Shown here: positions 6,195 to 8,492 of the stretch, in pieces
Layout: each line of letters starts with the position of its first letter
How positions within the stretch are numbered: the first letter of the stretch is position 1
Assembly: GCA_016844545.1 (NCBI GenBank)
Contig: JAENJC010000168.1
Span: 1-8,492 of the forward strand
Length of the DNA stretch: 8,492 bases
DNA from: Deltaproteobacteria bacterium
Lineage (GTDB): Bacteria > Desulfobacterota > JAENJC01
Direction of reading: 5' to 3'
Notes under the pieces: generated by a model
What the model saw: only the letters and a program-made list of their open reading frames with translations
What the model was told of the DNA's origin: nothing
Database searches by the model: none
Program-made: the position numbers and the translations under genes

Positions 6195-7190
6195 CTAAGT
6201 CAACCCCTCCAACTCTTTAAGCTGATCCCTTGTCCCAAATACCACGAGCCTGTCCCCTGCCTCGATGATAATGTCGGGGGAAGGGGTGGCAATCATCTTT
6301 TTTTCACCCTTTTTCTTTATCGCCAGGATGTTTGCACCGGTCATGCACCTTGTCCTTGCGTCAGCCATCGGAGCACTAACAAAGGGGGAATTCTTGTGGA
6401 CCAGCACCTCTTCCATTATCAGCTCAATCTCGGTGCTGTGCATGACAACGTCCAGGAACTCAACCACTGTGGGACGCAGAAGGAGACTGGCAAGCCGGCG
6501 TCCGCCTATGCTGTAAGGAGATAGGACTCTATCCGCTCCGGCCTTGTAGAGCTTGTGCTCCGAACCTTCGGTATTGGCCCTTGCCACGACAAAGATATTG
6601 TCTCTGAGGTTCTTTGCGCTAAGGGTTACATAGACGTTATCAGCATCAGAATCTGTGGCTGTTACAAGCCCCTTGATCCTTTCAATGCCGGCTTTCTTCA
6701 AGACCTCGTCATTTGAGGCATCACCCTGGATGTAAAGATACCCTTCCGATATACAGCGCTCAATGGAAACAGGGTCGTTGTCGATAATAACACAAGGAAC
6801 TCCTTCCCTTTTAAGTTCAGCGGCAACCTGTTGCCCAACCCTGCCGAAGCCGCAGATGATATAGTGATTATTCAATGAATCTATTTCCTTTTTCATCCTT
6901 CTCCTCCCTAAGGCGCCGACAAGGTGTCCGGCAACAACATACTCCGCCAGGCTTGTAATTATGTAAAGAAAAGACCCCACTCCCAGGACTATGAGGGTAA
7001 TGACAAAGACCATCCCTGACGAGGAAAGAGGATGAACCTCCCTGTAGCCTACAGTGGACATGGTAATAACTGTCATATAGAGGGCATCAAGGAAAGACCA
7101 CCCTTCCACCAACATGAGGCCTGACACCCCGAAGGTTATAATTGAGATAAGGAGCAGGACTATCTTTATTATCTGTTTTTCCCAATCCAT
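6195..7190 (-). CDS. Two-transmembrane K+ channel with cytoplasmic RCK (TrkA) domain
   Basis: A 331-residue protein built like MthK- and GsuK-type channels. TM1 is at about 6-28, the pore helix at 33-45, the selectivity filter at 46-51 and TM2 at about 59-85. The filter reads TVGYRE, where most K+ channels have TVGYGD. Residues 109-230 are a TrkA-N Rossmann domain with GFGRVG (114-119), Asp137 after strand 2 (nucleotide ribose contact) and GDAS (156-159). Residues 253-328 form a TrkA-C domain (VHKNSPFV, then EAGDRLVVFG). The subunits should form tetramers with an octameric RCK gating ring that opens or closes in response to nucleotides or divalent ions. It is the first gene of the minus-strand transport cluster. 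The ATG at 7190 has only a poor upstream purine stretch, but it places TM1 correctly and no better start is seen. Confidence 0.94.
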   Translation of the reverse strand: MDWEKQIIKIVLLLISIITFGVSGLMLVEGWSFLDALYMTVITMSTVGYREVHPLSSSGMVFVITLIVLGVGSFLYIITSLAEYVVAGHLVGALGRRRMKKEIDSLNNHYIICGFGRVGQQVAAELKREGVPCVIIDNDPVSIERCISEGYLYIQGDASNDEVLKKAGIERIKGLVTATDSDADNVYVTLSAKNLRDNIFVVARANTEGSEHKLYKAGADRVLSPYSIGGRRLASLLLRPTVVEFLDVVMHSTEIELIMEEVLVHKNSPFVSAPMADARTRCMTGANILAIKKKGEKKMIATPSPDIIIEAGDRLVVFGTRDQLKELEGLT

Positions 7191-7220
7191 ATGCTTATAA
7201 GTCTTTCTGAAATTGAATTT

Positions 7221-7260
7221 AGTATAGATATAAAATCACATATGGAAGAGGAGATGTCAA
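7221..7260 (-). promoter_or_regulatory. Weak promoter elements before the K+ channel gene
   Basis: On the minus strand, TATACT (7226 to 7221) is a good -10 hexamer about 30 bases before the start codon, but its -35 at 17 bases is poor. A perfect TTGACA (7260 to 7255) lies 28 bases upstream of it, too far to pair, and would need an AT-rich -10 such as ATTTTA or TTTTAT instead. A promoter must exist in 7191-7331 for this divergent gene; which elements form it cannot be decided by eye. Confidence 0.3.
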
Positions 7261-7331
7261 GGCAGGAAGGTCGTTTTCAGAAAATCACCTTGACAGGTTT
7301 AAATTCTTAAATGACATTACCATTTTTTCGC

Positions 7332-7360
7332 TTGACATAGGTGAATAAATAATAAATAAT
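7332..7360 (+). promoter_or_regulatory. Sigma-70-type promoter of the SAM-riboswitch operon
   Basis: Perfect TTGACA (7332-7337), 17 bases, then AATAAT (7355-7360), five of six matches. Transcription would start near 7367, about 20 bases before the riboswitch aptamer. Another TTGACA at 7290-7295 has no usable -10. Confidence 0.7.
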
Positions 7361-7385
7361 CTATGCCACAACTAAATAAGTCTTG

Positions 7386-7497
7386 TTCTTATCAAGAGTG
7401 GTGGAGGGAATGGCCCTGTGAAACCACAGCAACCGGCATCTATGACGATGCGTCAGGTGCTAACTCCAGCGAGGCAAATCGCCTTGAAAGATAAGGA
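7386..7497 (+). promoter_or_regulatory. SAM-I (S-box) riboswitch aptamer
   Basis: The conserved S-box core is easy to read: ATCAAGAG, GGTGGAGGGAATGGCCC, TGAAACC and GCAACC, then GGTGCTAACTCC and GAAAGATAAGGAG. P1 pairs TTCTTATC (7386-7393) with GATAAGGA (7490-7497). P2 uses GTGGT and ACCAC. P4 is GCGA/TCGC around GGCAAA. SAM binding stabilises P1 and leaves the downstream terminator free to form. Without SAM, ATAAGGAG (7491-7498) can pair with CTTCTTAT (7514-7521) in the 5' arm of the terminator as antiterminator (one G-U pair). Expression of the sulfur carrier and cysteine synthase should thus fall when SAM is high. Confidence 0.97.
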
Positions 7498-7507
7498 GCG
7501 GTAAATT

Positions 7508-7550
7508 AAACCTCTTCTTATTCTATAAAAGAAGGGGTTTTTTTATTTTT
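7508..7550 (+). terminator. Riboswitch-controlled intrinsic terminator
   Basis: AAACCTCTTCTT (7508-7519) pairs with AAGAAGGGGTTT (7529-7540) over 12 bp including one G-U pair, with a 9-base loop and a T-rich run through 7550. It ends immediately before the GGAGG ribosome site of the next gene, so it decides whether the operon is transcribed. Confidence 0.93.
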
Positions 7551-7560
7551 GGAGGTCTTT

Positions 7561-7779
7561 ATGAAGATTAAAGTGAATGGAAACGATGAAGAGATAACCG
7601 GGATAGAGTCGATTACAGTGATAGACCTTCTGACCAAGAGGGAGATTAATCCTGAGATGGTCTCTGTTGAGATAAATGACAGTATCTTGAAGAAGGATGA
7701 GTTTACCACTACCCTCCTGATGGAAGGGGACAGGGTGGAGTTCCTTTATTTTATGGGTGGCGGATGCCGAGGATTGTAA
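7561..7779 (+). CDS. ThiS/CysO-like sulfur carrier protein with C-terminal tail
   Basis: A 72-residue ubiquitin-fold protein of the ThiS/MoaD family. The N-terminal strand MKIKVNGN, the helix near 18-28 (ITVIDLLTKRE), the strand at 33-38 (MVSVEI) and the ending GDRVEFLYFMGGG match the family. Sulfur is carried as a thiocarboxylate on the last Gly of a C-terminal Gly-Gly. Here four residues (Cys-Arg-Gly-Leu, 69-72) follow Gly66-68, so the precursor would need trimming, as known for QbsE and HcyS, which are processed by JAMM-type metalloproteases. ATG 7561 is chosen over the TTG at 7549 because GGAGG (7551-7555) stands five bases before it. The gene lies directly behind a SAM-I riboswitch and overlaps the cysteine synthase gene by 16 bases. 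This neighbourhood points to thiocarboxylate-dependent cysteine (or homocysteine) synthesis rather than thiamine; a role as plain ThiS is not excluded. Confidence 0.88.
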   Translation: MKIKVNGNDEEITGIESITVIDLLTKREINPEMVSVEINDSILKKDEFTTTLLMEGDRVEFLYFMGGGCRGL

Positions 7780-8492
7780 ACAAGATAACTGAGCTTATCG
7801 GCGATACGCCGATGGTGAGGCTTAGCTATATTGTTGAAGAAGGCTGGGCTGATGTATATGCCAAGCTCGAATCGTTTAATCCAGGAGGGAGTGTTAAGGA
7901 CAGGATAGCCCTTTCCATGATAGAGGCTGCTGAGAGGGAAGGGTCTCTAAAGCCGGACGGAGTGATAGTAGAACCGACCAGCGGGAATACAGGGATAGGT
8001 CTGGCCCTGGTGAGCGCTGTAAAGAAATACAGGCTGATACTTACCATGCCTGAGAGCATGTCTGTGGAAAGAAGAGCAATTTTATCTGCATACGGCGCGG
8101 AACTTGTCCTTACCCCAGCCCAGGAAGGGATGGATGGGGCTATACGAAAAGCAGAAGAATTGAAGGACCAGAATCCTGAATACTTCATGCCCCAGCAGTT
8201 CAATAATCCTGCAAACCCTGATGCTCACAGGAGGACCACTGCCCTTGAGATAATTGAGGCAATGGGTGGCAGGACGATAGATGCATTTGTCGTCGCTGTT
8301 GGCACAGGCGGAACCATCACCGGTACTGGCAGAGTTTTGAGAGAGAGGGTTCCTGGGATAAAGGTTATAGCAGTTGAACCAAAGGGTTCTGCTGTCCTTT
8401 CCGGCGGGAAGCCAGGCCCCCATAAGATTCAGGGGATAGGAGCAGGTTTTATACCAGGGGTGCTGGACATAAAGGTCTTTGACGAGGTAATC
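7764..8492 (+). CDS. cysK: Cysteine synthase family PLP enzyme (CysK/CysM), partial
   Basis: The first 243 residues of an enzyme usually about 300 long; the frame runs off the window. It belongs to the PLP fold-type II beta-substitution enzymes, which replace the acetyl (or phospho) group of activated serine by sulfide or a carrier thiocarboxylate. Visible motifs are ELIGDTPMVRL (10-20), the PLP lysine Lys45 in NPGGSVKDR (39-47), the substrate loop PTSGNTG (71-77), MPESMSVERR (95-104), QFNNPANPDAH (145-155), the phosphate-binding loop GTGGTITGTGR (180-190) and GIGAGFIP (224-231). The start ATG lies inside the sulfur carrier gene, in another frame, with GGGTGG three bases upstream as ribosome site; those bases also encode the carrier's glycines. 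Tight overlap implies coupled translation and a joint function. CysK versus CysM substrate preference cannot be settled here. Confidence 0.94.
   Translation, partial: MPRIVNKITELIGDTPMVRLSYIVEEGWADVYAKLESFNPGGSVKDRIALSMIEAAEREGSLKPDGVIVEPTSGNTGIGLALVSAVKKYRLILTMPESMSVERRAILSAYGAELVLTPAQEGMDGAIRKAEELKDQNPEYFMPQQFNNPANPDAHRRTTALEIIEAMGGRTIDAFVVAVGTGGTITGTGRVLRERVPGIKVIAVEPKGSAVLSGGKPGPHKIQGIGAGFIPGVLDIKVFDEVI

Noticed and set aside
7826..8423. Two minus-strand open frames over the cysteine synthase gene
   Set aside because: They oppose a frame with every family motif in place and show no motif or ribosome site of their own.
1..8492. CRISPR array, tRNA or rRNA genes
   Set aside because: No regularly spaced repeats, cloverleaf pattern with CCA-type end, or conserved rRNA stretch was seen.

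Overview
The window looks like chromosomal DNA of a Gram-negative-type bacterium of medium GC content. Gene density is high, AGG/AGA/ATA codons are common, the sigma-70 signals are easy to read, and a SAM-I riboswitch ends in an intrinsic terminator. A REC-PilZ regulator, RCK-type ion transport proteins and a sulfur-carrier/cysteine synthase pair suit a Nitrospirota- or Desulfobacterota-like organism. That placement is inference; no marker gene is present.

Layout. (1) Positions 1-1411, minus strand: a two-gene signalling unit behind a good promoter. A response regulator joining a receiver to a c-di-GMP-binding PilZ domain is followed by a gene, cut by the window edge, for a receiver-like domain without phosphorylation residues. 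(2) Positions 1412-2249: an 840-base accessory island without an intact gene. It holds a GC-rich structured element (1482-1601, candidate RNA) and then a lone integron gene cassette (1673-2134) with a classical 59-base attC site and a broken GIY-YIG-like gene. No integrase is present. (3) Positions 2250-7190, minus strand: four membrane transport genes in transcription order: a two-TM K+ channel with an RCK domain, a C-terminally shortened YihY/BrkB protein, an AI-2E family permease with its own possibly leaderless promoter, and a Kef-type cation:proton antiporter with RCK domains. (4) Positions 7332-8492, plus strand: promoter, SAM-I riboswitch, terminator, a ThiS/CysO-like sulfur carrier with a four-residue tail after its Gly-Gly, and an overlapping cysteine synthase that runs off the window.

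How the parts work together. The sulfur module suggests cysteine (or a related thiol) made from a protein thiocarboxylate and shut off when SAM is plentiful. The transport cluster couples two RCK-gated K+ pathways with two poorly characterised permeases and probably serves ion or osmotic homeostasis. The regulator pair connects phosphorylation with c-di-GMP. The accessory island is the most unusual part: a single cassette at what looks like a non-integron site, beside an undescribed structured element.
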